Source: DATJBC01 sp035515515 (lineage in GTDB: Bacteria > Actinomycetota > Acidimicrobiia > Acidimicrobiales > UBA8190). From it: DNA of 21,261 nucleotides. Each line of letters begins with the position of its first letter. Position 1 is the stretch's first letter. Both the position numbers and the translations under genes were made by a program. Shown here in pieces: positions 13,140-20,560 of the stretch. The notes under the pieces were generated by a model. The model saw only the letters and a program-made list of their open reading frames with translations, made no database searches and was not told where the DNA came from. The DNA lies in contig DATJBC010000092.1 in assembly GCA_035515515.1 (NCBI GenBank), forward strand, positions 1 to 21,261. The letters run 5' to 3'.

Positions 13140-14183
13140 TCAGAGGGCGGCCGTGACGAGCAGGCGGCAACCGTCGCGGGCCACGGCCACGGCCTCGCCG
13201 GGCGCGGCACCCGAGCCGGAGAATACGAAGACGAGGGCGGCCGTCCCCCGGTACCGGGCGGTGGCCAGCTCCTCGAGGGCGCCGACGGCGCGGCTCTTGT
13301 GGACGGCGCCGTAGGCGGCGGAAAGACAGCGCGGGAACGCCGAGGCGTCCGCCGGGGCGATCGGGCCGAAGACGCGCTCTGGGTCCGAATAGGGGGACCG
13401 CGTCGCCGAGCCCTGACCCGACGGCGTCTCGACGGAGTAGCCCGGCGTCGAGTCGCTGGCCGACGGCGCGGCGGGCTGCGCGACCGACTGGGGGGCCGGG
13501 GCGGGCGCCAGCGCGGCCCGCAGTGCGCCGGCCGAGGCGAGCGGGCCGAGGTCGGGCACCGGGCGGCCCGGCGACGTCGCGTCCTTGGCGCTGCGCAGCG
13601 GACCGTCCGGCGCGGCGGCACTGAGCTTGTCGGACGACGTTCCGGGCGCGCCGTGCGGGGCCGGGATGCGCCCCGATGCCGTGCCGGTGCCCTGAGCCGC
13701 CCGGGACGCCGATGAGCTGCCGGTCGGGGAGCCGTGCAGGGCCGCCAGGGTGAGCCCGGCCGTGAGGGCCGCCACGGCGGCCGCCGCGCCGATCCCCCCC
13801 ACCCATCGGCGCCGCCCGGTCGAGGCCGGCTCCGGCGGCCAGGGACGCGCCGGGGCCGGGGCGCCCTCGGCCCCGGCACCGTCGGGCCCGTCACCCGGCG
13901 CCGCCACGGCGGCCGCCACCACCGTGGCGATGGTGGCGGCGCGCACCGAGGGGTCGGCGCTGGGCACGGGAGCGCGCAGGGCGGCGCGGGCCCCCTCGAG
14001 GGCGGCCAGCTGCGCCCGGCACCGGTCGCACGCCGCCAGGTGACCGTCGGCGCCGGCCACGACCGTCGCGCCGGGCGCGCCGACGGCGCCGGGCCCCGCA
14101 CCGGCCCCGCCGTCGGCGCGGTCCAGGCGGTCCGACAGCTCCTCCACCGACAGGTGCCGGTGGCCCGGGGGTTGGCTCGTCAT
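13140..14183 (-). CDS. zinc-finger-type anti-sigma factor, single TM
   Basis: This 347-residue protein is the likely partner of the sigma factor upstream. HLAACDRC places His48, Cys52 and Cys55 in the H-x3-C-x2-C motif of the zinc-associated anti-sigma (ZAS) domain. A Pro/Ala linker leads to one transmembrane helix (about 128-149, GGIGAAAAVAALTAGLTLAA). The remaining 200 residues would be outside the membrane. They are low-complexity Ala/Pro/Ser up to about 285, then a compact conserved-looking end with Cys residues (FPRCLSAAYG and DGCRLLV) and ALVFVFSGSG. The two outer cysteines may form a disulphide. The ATG at 14183 overlaps the sigma stop as ATGA, the usual arrangement that holds sigma and anti-sigma at a fixed ratio. 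The inducing signal is unknown. Confidence 0.85.
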   Translation of the reverse strand: MTSQPPGHRHLSVEELSDRLDRADGGAGAGPGAVGAPGATVVAGADGHLAACDRCRAQLAALEGARAALRAPVPSADPSVRAATIATVVAAAVAAPGDGPDGAGAEGAPAPARPWPPEPASTGRRRWVGGIGAAAAVAALTAGLTLAALHGSPTGSSSASRAAQGTGTASGRIPAPHGAPGTSSDKLSAAAPDGPLRSAKDATSPGRPVPDLGPLASAGALRAALAPAPAPQSVAQPAAPSASDSTPGYSVETPSGQGSATRSPYSDPERVFGPIAPADASAFPRCLSAAYGAVHKSRAVGALEELATARYRGTAALVFVFSGSGAAPGEAVAVARDGCRLLVTAAL

Positions 14184-14821
14184 CGGATGGTCTCCCGCTC
14201 CGTTCCGACGACGGGGGTGCGGGGGCGGTTCCCCTGGAGCGTGTCCGCCACCAGGGCCCGGCCCCGCGCGATGCGGGACCGCACCGTCCCGATCGGCACC
14301 CCCAGCACCTCGGCGATCTCCTCGTAGGGGAGGTCGCACACGTCTCGCAGCACGACGGCGGCGCGGAACTCCGTGGGCAGCGCGCGCAGCGCGCCGTCCA
14401 CGTCGACGCGGACCGCCACGGACTCGGGGAAGGGGTCGGGGAAGGCGGCGGGGAAGGAGTCGGGGGCCGACGGCGCGGCCCGACCCGAGCGCAGGCCCAT
14501 GATGGAGCGGGCGAACGTGGCCGACGAGGCGGCGGCCGACGCCGTCACGTCCCCGGTCGCACCCAGCTCGGGCCGTCGCCGGCGGCGGCGCAGCTCGTCC
14601 AGGCAGGCGTTGGTGGCGACCCGGTACATCCACGTGCCGAAGGCGCTGCGCCCGTCGAAGCGGCCGATGCCCCGCACCGCCGCCAGCAGGGCGTCCTGGG
14701 TGGCGTCGAGGGCGTCGGCCTCGTTGCCGAGCATCCGCCGGCACAGGGCGTGGACCCGGTCGTAGTACGCCGCCACCAGCGTCTCGAGCGCATCCCGGTC
14801 CCCGCCGCGGGCGGCCTCCAC
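14180..14821 (-). CDS. ECF RNA polymerase sigma factor
   Basis: This is a 213-residue group 4 (ECF) sigma factor. Sigma region 2 covers about 12-83, with DALDATQDALLAAVRGI (36-52) and FGTWMYRVATNACLDELRRR (61-80). Sigma region 4 covers about 143-195, with the helix-turn-helix YEEIAEVLGVPIGTVRSRIA (166-185). The linker (84-142) is long and carries three FPxx tetrapeptides. GTG at 14821 is the only conventional start after an in-frame TAG, but it cuts into what looks like the N-terminal helix: the codons before it read GDEAHVVEAARGGDRDAL, as in normal ECF factors. A TAGCCT box at 14873-14878 stands 6 nt before an in-frame ATC at 14866. Start is therefore uncertain; family is certain. Confidence 0.92.
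   Translation of the reverse strand: MEAARGGDRDALETLVAAYYDRVHALCRRMLGNEADALDATQDALLAAVRGIGRFDGRSAFGTWMYRVATNACLDELRRRRRRPELGATGDVTASAAASSATFARSIMGLRSGRAAPSAPDSFPAAFPDPFPESVAVRVDVDGALRALPTEFRAAVVLRDVCDLPYEEIAEVLGVPIGTVRSRIARGRALVADTLQGNRPRTPVVGTERETIR
14424..14459. repeat. 12-bp tandem repeat in the sigma factor linker
   Basis: Three 12-bp units close to TCGGGGAAGGGG lie at 14424-14435, 14436-14447 and 14448-14459. On the coding strand they encode the tetrapeptides FPAA, FPDP and FPES. The frame is kept, so the repeat only lengthens the linker. Confidence 0.8.
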
Positions 14822-14872
14822 GACATGGGCCTCGTCGCCCGTGCCCCCGTCGAGATGGCCGTCGATGGGCCC

Positions 14873-14878
14873 AGGCTA
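14873..14878 (-). promoter_or_regulatory. putative -10 box for the sigma/anti-sigma operon
   Basis: TAGCCT on the minus strand fits TAnnnT in the 152-bp gap after serA. Transcription would start at about 14866. A 10-bp perfect palindrome, GGTGCGCACC (14927-14936), lies about 50 bp upstream and could be a regulator site. Confidence 0.35.
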
Positions 14879-14973
14879 ATCGTGGTCGAACCCGTGCAGA
14901 GAGCGGCACCCGCCGTCGAAGCGCCCGGTGCGCACCCGGCGGGCTGTGCCCCCGCCTCCGGGAGGACAGGGCC

Positions 14974-16542
14974 TCAGACGCAGGTGATGCGGTGGATGTC
15001 GAGGATGCCGTCGGTCGCCCGCAGGAGGGCGATGGTCTCGTCGGGCACGGCACGGTTGGTGGCCAGGACCATGAGGGCCGTGCCCTCGTTGCGCGTGGGG
15101 TGCACGTTCATGGAGTCGATGGACACGTTGGCCTCGCCCAGGGCGGTGCCCACCACGCCGATCATGCCGGGACGGTCGTCGTTGCGCACCACCAGCATGT
15201 GCTCGGCGGGCGGCACCTCGACGATGTGGTCGTCCACCAGCACGATGTGGGCCTCGGCCCGGGGCCCCCACAGGGTGCCGGCGATCGAGTGCGACGGCGA
15301 GCGCAAGGTGATGAGGTTGACGTAGTCGTGCGCCGTGGCCGTCGACGCCTCGCGCACGTCGAGGCCGCGCTCCTGGGCCAGCTGCGGGGCGTTCACGTAG
15401 GAGACGGGCTCCTCGGTGCCCGCCGCGAAGATGCCCTTCAGGACCCCCAGGGTGAGGATCGAGGTGTTGGTGCCGGCCAGGCCGCCCTGGTACTCGATCT
15501 CGAGGTGCTCGGGGAGGCCCTCGTTGAGGCAGGCGAAGCACCGGCCCAGCTGCTCGGCCAGGCCGAGGAAGGGGCGGACGGTCTCCGACACCTCGGTGGC
15601 GGCCACGTTGACGGCGAACGGGACGAAGTCGCCCGCCAGGGCCAGGTTGACCTGCTCGGCGATGGTCACGCCCGCCTTGTCCTGGGCCTCGGCCGTGGAC
15701 GCCCCCAGGTGGGGGGTGACCACCACGCTGGGGAAGGCGAACAACGGGGAGTCGGTGCAGGGCTCGGTGGCGAAGACGTCGAACGCCGCGCCCGCCACCG
15801 CGCCGGATCGCAGCGCCTCGGCCAGGGCCTCCTCGTCGACCAGGCCGCCTCGGGCGGCGTTCACGACCCGCATGCCGGGCTTGGCCTTGGCCAGGAGGTC
15901 CGCCCCGATGAGCCCGGTCGTCTCGGCCGTCTTGGGGAGGTGGATGGTGACGAAGTCCGACACCGCCACGAGCTCCTCCAGGCTGAGCAGCTCGACGCCC
16001 ATGTGGCGGGCGCGGTCGGGCGACACGTAGGGGTCGTACGCGCACAGCCGCATGCCGAAGGCGAGCGCCCGCTGGGCCACGAGCGCGCCGATGCGCCCCA
16101 GGCCGATGACCCCGAGCGTCTTGCCGTGCAGCTCCACCCCCTCCCACTTCGAGCGCTCCCACTTCCCCGCCACCAGGGCGGCGTGGGCCTGCGGGATGTT
16201 ACGGGCCTGCGCCAGCAGCAGGGCCATGGCGTGCTCGGCGGCGGAGAGCACGTTCGACTCCGGTGCGTTCACCACCATCACCCCGCCCCGGGTGGCCGCC
16301 TCCACGTCGACGTTGTCGAGCCCGATGCCGGCGCGTCCCACCACCACCAGCTCGGTTCCCGCCTCGATGACCTCGGCGGTGACCTGCGTGGCGGAGCGCA
16401 CGATCAGGGCGTTGGCGCCGGCGATCGCCTGCACGAGGCCCGCAGGGTCCAGGGAGAGCTGGACGTCGACCTCGTGGCCGGCGTCGGCCAGGGCGGCGAG
16501 GCCGCGCTCGGCCAGCTTCTCGGTGATGAGCACACGGGCCAT
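14974..16542 (-). CDS. serA: D-3-phosphoglycerate dehydrogenase
   Basis: SerA oxidises 3-phosphoglycerate to 3-phosphohydroxypyruvate with NAD+, the first step of serine synthesis. The 522-residue protein is the long actinobacterial type with a catalytic and Rossmann domain, an allosteric substrate-binding domain (about 315-445) and a C-terminal ACT domain (about 450-522, starting HMLVVRNDDRPGMIGVVG) that binds serine. GLGRIG (147-152) is the dinucleotide motif, and Arg231 (NAARGG), Glu260 and His278 (TPHLGAS) form the catalytic set. The ATG at 16542 gives the canonical N-terminus MARVLITEKLAERG. It lies 50 bp after the aminotransferase gene on the same strand. The second-step enzyme, SerC, is encoded divergently just beyond. 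Confidence 0.97.
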   Translation of the reverse strand: MARVLITEKLAERGLAALADAGHEVDVQLSLDPAGLVQAIAGANALIVRSATQVTAEVIEAGTELVVVGRAGIGLDNVDVEAATRGGVMVVNAPESNVLSAAEHAMALLLAQARNIPQAHAALVAGKWERSKWEGVELHGKTLGVIGLGRIGALVAQRALAFGMRLCAYDPYVSPDRARHMGVELLSLEELVAVSDFVTIHLPKTAETTGLIGADLLAKAKPGMRVVNAARGGLVDEEALAEALRSGAVAGAAFDVFATEPCTDSPLFAFPSVVVTPHLGASTAEAQDKAGVTIAEQVNLALAGDFVPFAVNVAATEVSETVRPFLGLAEQLGRCFACLNEGLPEHLEIEYQGGLAGTNTSILTLGVLKGIFAAGTEEPVSYVNAPQLAQERGLDVREASTATAHDYVNLITLRSPSHSIAGTLWGPRAEAHIVLVDDHIVEVPPAEHMLVVRNDDRPGMIGVVGTALGEANVSIDSMNVHPTRNEGTALMVLATNRAVPDETIALLRATDGILDIHRITCV

Positions 16543-16592
16543 GGGATCGACCGCCTTCGGGCTGCTCGGCTGCGGGCTACGCGGTTGCTGGG

Positions 16593-17840
16593 CTACTCGG
16601 CCGTGTCGAAGAGCTTGCCCAGGCGGGTGACCCCCTCGGCGATGGCCCCGTCGCTCAGGGCGTACGACATGCGCAGGTACCCGGGCGCCCCGAAGGCCTC
16701 ACCGGGCACCACGGCCACCTGGGCCTCGTCGACGGCCACTTCGGCCACCTCGGCCGACGTGGTCACCAGGCGCCCCGCCAGCCGCCGTCCCAGCAGGCCC
16801 TGCACCGACGGGAACGCGTAGAAGGCGCCTTCGGGCTCCGCACAGCTCACGCCGTGGCAGCGGTTGAGCATCTCGTGGATGGTGAGGCGGCGCCGGTCGA
16901 AGGCGGCCCGCATCCCGGCCACGGCCCCGAGGTCGCCTTCCAGGGCGGCCAGCGCGGCGCACTGGGACACGTTGGACACGTTGGACGTGGTGTGCGACTG
17001 CAGGTTGGTGGCCGCCCCGACGACGTCGGGGGGGCCGATGAGCCAGCCCACCCGCCAGCCGGTCATGGCGTAGGTCTTGGCCACCCCGTTGATCACGATG
17101 CAGCGGTCGGACAGCTCGGGTACGGCCACGGGCATGGACGTGAAGACGCGGTCGCCGTACACGAGGTGCTCGTAGATCTCGTCGGTGATAACCCACAGGC
17201 CTTGGTCGGCCGCCCACCGCCCGATGGCGGCGACCTCCGCCGGGGTGCTCACCGCCCCGGTGGGGTTGTTGGGCGACACGAACAACAGGACCTTGGTGGC
17301 CGCCGTGCGGGCCGCCTCGAGGGCCTCCACCGTGAGGTGGAAGCCGGCGCGCTCCTCGGTCGGGACCGCAACGGGCACCCCGCCGGCGAGCGCGATGGCC
17401 TCGGGGTAGGTCGTCCAGTACGGCGCGGGCACGAGCACCTCGTCGCCGGGGTCAACGACGGTGGCCAAGGCCTCGTACACCGCCTGCTTGGCCCCGTTGG
17501 TCACGAGCACCTGGGACGCCTCGACGGCGTAGCCCGAGTCCCGGGCCGTCTTGGCCGCCACCGCGGCACGCAGCTCCGGCATCCCGCTCGTGGGCGTGTA
17601 GTGGTGGTTGACGTGCTGGCGGCAGGCGACCACGGCCGCCTCCACGATGTGCTCGGGGGTGGGGAAGTCGGGCTCTCCCGCCCCGAAGCCGATGACGTCG
17701 TGGCCCTGGGCCCGCAGCGCCTTCGCCCGGGCATCGACGGCCAGGGTGGCCGAGGGGGCCACCGCCCCGATCCGGGCCGAGATGCGGGCCCGCGTGGCCG
17801 TCGCCAGCGGCGCCGCCGCGTGTTCTCGACCGCTCGCCAT
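16593..17840 (-). CDS. aspartate-type class I aminotransferase
   Basis: This is a 415-residue fold-type I PLP aminotransferase. Motifs, numbered from this start, are FGAGEPDFPTPEHI (52-65), SPNNPTG (189-195) with the PLP-contacting Asn192, DEIYEHLVYGD (220-230) with Asp220 and Tyr223, and NGVAKTYAMTGWRVGW (251-266) with Lys255 as Schiff-base lysine. RMSYA (390-394) carries the substrate-carboxylate Arg390. It belongs to the AspAT Igamma-like group that includes aspartate and prephenate aminotransferases; specificity cannot be fixed from sequence. Two ATGs are possible (17849 and 17840). I prefer 17840 because an AAGCAT element is exactly 7 nt upstream, as for a leaderless message. The first 15-20 residues are an Ala/Arg-rich extension. 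It is 50 bp upstream of serA and back-to-back with serC. Confidence 0.93.
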   Translation of the reverse strand: MASGREHAAAPLATATRARISARIGAVAPSATLAVDARAKALRAQGHDVIGFGAGEPDFPTPEHIVEAAVVACRQHVNHHYTPTSGMPELRAAVAAKTARDSGYAVEASQVLVTNGAKQAVYEALATVVDPGDEVLVPAPYWTTYPEAIALAGGVPVAVPTEERAGFHLTVEALEAARTAATKVLLFVSPNNPTGAVSTPAEVAAIGRWAADQGLWVITDEIYEHLVYGDRVFTSMPVAVPELSDRCIVINGVAKTYAMTGWRVGWLIGPPDVVGAATNLQSHTTSNVSNVSQCAALAALEGDLGAVAGMRAAFDRRRLTIHEMLNRCHGVSCAEPEGAFYAFPSVQGLLGRRLAGRLVTTSAEVAEVAVDEAQVAVVPGEAFGAPGYLRMSYALSDGAIAEGVTRLGKLFDTAE

Positions 17841-17846
17841 GGCTGC

Positions 17847-17853
17847 CATGCTT
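17847..17853. promoter_or_regulatory. putative shared (bidirectional) -10 element
   Basis: On the plus strand CATGCT (17847-17852) lies 7 nt before the serC GTG at 17860. On the minus strand AAGCAT (17853-17848) lies 7 nt before the aminotransferase ATG at 17840. Both keep A2 and T6 of TAnnnT and occupy almost the same base pairs. Neither has the first T, and no -35 is convincing. Confidence 0.38.
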
Positions 17854-17859
17854 GCACAC

Positions 17860-18987
17860 GTGACGAGCGCCCCAATCACCATCCCCGACGCCCTCAAGCC
17901 CGCCGACGGCCGCTTCGGGAGCGGCCCGTCCAAGGTGCGCCCCGAGCAGGTCACCGCGCTCGCCGCGGCGGCCCCGGGGTACCTGGGCACCAGCCACCGC
18001 CAGGCACCGGTCAAGTCCGTGGTGAGCCGGGTGCGCGCCGGCCTGCGCGCGCTGTTCTCGCTCCCCGACGGCTACGAGGTGGTCCTGGGCAACGGCGGCA
18101 CCACGTCCTTCTGGGACGTGGCCACCTTCTGCCTCATCGAGCGGCGCAGCCAGCACCTGTCGTTCGGGGAGTTCTCGTCGAAGTTCGCGGCAGCGGCCCA
18201 GGCCGCGCCCCACCTCGCCGACCCCCAGGTGATCGAGTCGCCGGCCGGGACCCACCCCCAGCCGCTGCCCGCCGACGACGTCGACCTCTACGCCCTCACC
18301 CACAACGAGACGTCCACCGGGGTCGCCATGGAGATACGGCGCCCGGCGTCGGCCGGCGCGCCGATCGTGGCGGTGGACGCCACCTCGGCGGCGGGCGGCC
18401 TGCGGATCGACCCGGGCCAGTTCGACGTGTACTACTTCGCCCCCCAGAAGTGCTTCGCCTCTGACGGGGGGCTGTGGCTCGCCCTCATGTCCCCCGCCGC
18501 CCTGGAGCGGGTGGCGCGCATCGCCGACAGCGGGCGCTTCGTGCCGGCCTCGCTCGACCTCGGCATCGCCGTGACCAACTCGGCGCAGGACCAGACCTAC
18601 AACACCCCGGCGCTGGCCACGCTGCTGCTCCTCGCCGAACAGATCGAGTGGATGCTCGCCAACGGCGGGCTCGAGTGGTCGGCGGGCCGCTGCGACCGCT
18701 CGGCCGAGATCCTCTACACCTGGGCCGAGCAGTCCGACTTCGCCACGCCGTTCGTGGGGAAACCCTCCGAGCGCAGCCACGTGGTGGGCACCGTCGACTT
18801 CGTCGACGCCGTCGACGCCAAGGCCGTGGCGGCCGTCCTGCGGGCCAACGGCATCGTCGACACCGAGCCCTACCGCAAGCTCGGTCGGAACCAGCTACGC
18901 GTGGCCATGTTCCCGGCCATCGACCCCGACGACGTGGCCGCCCTGTGCGCCTGCATCAACCACGTCGTGGGGGCGCTGGCCTCCTGA
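17860..18987 (+). CDS. serC: phosphoserine aminotransferase
   Basis: SerC converts 3-phosphohydroxypyruvate and glutamate to O-phosphoserine. The 375-residue protein is the actinobacterial type. FGSGPSKVRPEQV opens the fold, HNETSTGV binds cofactor and substrate phosphate, VDATSAAGG carries the PLP-contacting Asp173, and YYFAPQKCFASDGG contains the Schiff-base lysine (Lys197). The C-terminal part ends with the usual RVAMFPAIDPDDVAALCACI. I chose the GTG at 17860, which gives VTSAPITIPDALKPADGRFG, the normal N-terminus. An ATG at 17848 in the same frame adds four residues and would overlap the start codon of the divergent aminotransferase. It is the second step after SerA, whose gene lies downstream of that aminotransferase. 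Confidence 0.95.
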   Translation: MTSAPITIPDALKPADGRFGSGPSKVRPEQVTALAAAAPGYLGTSHRQAPVKSVVSRVRAGLRALFSLPDGYEVVLGNGGTTSFWDVATFCLIERRSQHLSFGEFSSKFAAAAQAAPHLADPQVIESPAGTHPQPLPADDVDLYALTHNETSTGVAMEIRRPASAGAPIVAVDATSAAGGLRIDPGQFDVYYFAPQKCFASDGGLWLALMSPAALERVARIADSGRFVPASLDLGIAVTNSAQDQTYNTPALATLLLLAEQIEWMLANGGLEWSAGRCDRSAEILYTWAEQSDFATPFVGKPSERSHVVGTVDFVDAVDAKAVAAVLRANGIVDTEPYRKLGRNQLRVAMFPAIDPDDVAALCACINHVVGALAS

Positions 18988-19087
18988 GGGGCCGCCCACC
19001 TCCCGCCACCGCCCGTGCGCAAGCAGCGCGCCGGGCCGTCCCTGCAGTGCTCGTGCCGTGCCCTGCACCCGGGCCGGTGCCGGGGTG

Positions 19088-20560
19088 TCAGGTGGCGGGG
19101 CTCACCGAGCTCATGTTGAAGTCGGCCACGCGCAACGGAGGCATGGCGGTGCGGTTCATCCACTCGCCCCACTCCCGCGACAAGGCCCGCTCGCTGCGCC
19201 CCGCCTCGACCGTGCGGGCCAGGACGTCGATGGGGCTCTCGTTGAAGCGGAAGTTGTTGACGGCGGCCGTGACCTCTCCGTCCTCGACGAGATAGACGCC
19301 GTCGCGGGTGAGCCCCGTCAGCAGCAGCGTGACGGGGTCGACCTCGCGGATGTACCACAGGCAGGTGAGCAGGAGCCCCCGCTCGGTGGCGGCGATCATG
19401 TCGTCGAGGGACTGCGTCGCCCCGGGGAGGTCGAGGACGAGGTTGCCCACCGGCGGCGTCGGCGTCACGCCCGAGCGGGCCGCGCCGGCCCGGTGGTAAC
19501 GGAGCCGCTCGAGGCGGCCGCCGTCGACCCAATCGGTGGCGGACACCGGCGCCCCGTTGTCGAACACCGACACGTCGGTGCCGGAGGCGCCCGTGACGAC
19601 GAAGGGGGCGCATTCGAGCCCGGGCTCGGCGGGGTCGCCGCGCAGCGCGAACGGGAGGGGGCACAGCGCCTCCCCCACCCGGGTGCCGCCCCCCGGGGAC
19701 GAGAAGGCGCTCTGGCCGTCCTCGGCGTCGCGCCCCGACAGGGCCTCGGACATGGCCACCATGAGATCGGCGGTGGCGTCGGGCGGCAGCAGGGCCTGGT
19801 AGCGCCCGGGGGGCAGCTCGACGCTGCGCTGTGCCCAGGCCAGCCGGCGTGCCAGGCGCTCCTCGAAGGCGTGCACGTCGACGTCCTCGAACGTGTCGCT
19901 GGCCGCGCCCGACCATACCGACCGCGTGCCGTCGGCGCTGCGGGCCACGAGCTCCATGGTCCCCGACGGCTGGACGTGGCGGAGGCGCACCCCGGTGCTC
20001 GTGCCCAGGTAGGCGGTCACCACCCCGTGGGTGGCGAAGCCGGCGAGCCGGTTGCCCCCGGCACGCGCCCGGGCGAACGCCTCGCCCAGCCCCGACACCA
20101 CGCCGGCGAGCGCCGCCGGCGAGGTGGACCCGGGGGGCTCGTCGAAGCCCTCCCCGGCGTGCTCGCCCGGCTCGACGAGCGGCGCGGCGTCGTCGGCCGG
20201 CGCGGCCCGCTCCGCCTCGGCCTCGCTGGTGCGCACGAGCTCCTCGAGGTCGAAGTCCCCGCTGCCGCTGGCCACGCCGACCCGGGTGGGCCCGACCCCG
20301 ACGGGACCGGCACCGGCACCGACACCGGCACCGGCTCGGAAGCTCACCACGGCCACCCGGCGGTCGCGCCGCGCCCCGTTGGTCGTCGTGGTGTTGTTGG
20401 CGAAGCGGACCTCCGCCTGGCTGATCTCCTCGACGATCACGGCGCAGGCGTCGGCCCGGCTGGTCGCCAGGGCCCGCTCGACCACGTCCTGGGGCCGCTC
20501 GAGACGGCCCCGCCGGTCGTCGGTGCCCGTGCGGCTGCGCCCCGGCCCGGGCGGCGTCAC
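19088..20560 (-). CDS. pmbA: TldE/PmbA-family partner of TldD
   Basis: TldE (PmbA) forms a heterodimer with TldD, a metalloprotease that in known cases degrades or matures small peptides (microcin B17, CcdA in E. coli). The 490-residue protein lacks the HExxxH zinc motif, as expected for the inactive subunit. It shows the family end: LVEDGEVTAAVNNFRFNESP, then a conserved tail, and an internal FDNGAPV. A Gly/Ala/Val low-complexity stretch (about residues 65-85) arises from a CACCGG hexamer repeat and looks like a local expansion in a loop. It starts with GTG at 20560, overlapping the tldD stop as GTGA, so it is translation-coupled. The substrate here is unknown; no RiPP precursor gene is visible nearby. 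Confidence 0.88.
   Translation of the reverse strand: MTPPGPGRSRTGTDDRRGRLERPQDVVERALATSRADACAVIVEEISQAEVRFANNTTTTNGARRDRRVAVVSFRAGAGVGAGAGPVGVGPTRVGVASGSGDFDLEELVRTSEAEAERAAPADDAAPLVEPGEHAGEGFDEPPGSTSPAALAGVVSGLGEAFARARAGGNRLAGFATHGVVTAYLGTSTGVRLRHVQPSGTMELVARSADGTRSVWSGAASDTFEDVDVHAFEERLARRLAWAQRSVELPPGRYQALLPPDATADLMVAMSEALSGRDAEDGQSAFSSPGGGTRVGEALCPLPFALRGDPAEPGLECAPFVVTGASGTDVSVFDNGAPVSATDWVDGGRLERLRYHRAGAARSGVTPTPPVGNLVLDLPGATQSLDDMIAATERGLLLTCLWYIREVDPVTLLLTGLTRDGVYLVEDGEVTAAVNNFRFNESPIDVLARTVEAGRSERALSREWGEWMNRTAMPPLRVADFNMSSVSPAT
20305..20334. repeat. CACCGG hexamer repeat within tldE
   Basis: Five 6-bp units (GACCGG, CACCGG, CACCGA, CACCGG, CACCGG) run without interruption at 20305-20334. 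On the coding strand they give alternating Gly with Ala or Val. The period is a multiple of three, so the frame is intact. Confidence 0.8.

Noticed and set aside
16854..18464. 536-codon plus-strand frame across the aminotransferase and serC
   Set aside because: It reads out of frame through serC and antisense to the aminotransferase; composition is GC-shadow type.
18988..19087. Terminator between serC and tldE
   Set aside because: The 100-bp convergent gap is C/G-rich, but I see no stem followed by a T-run in either direction.
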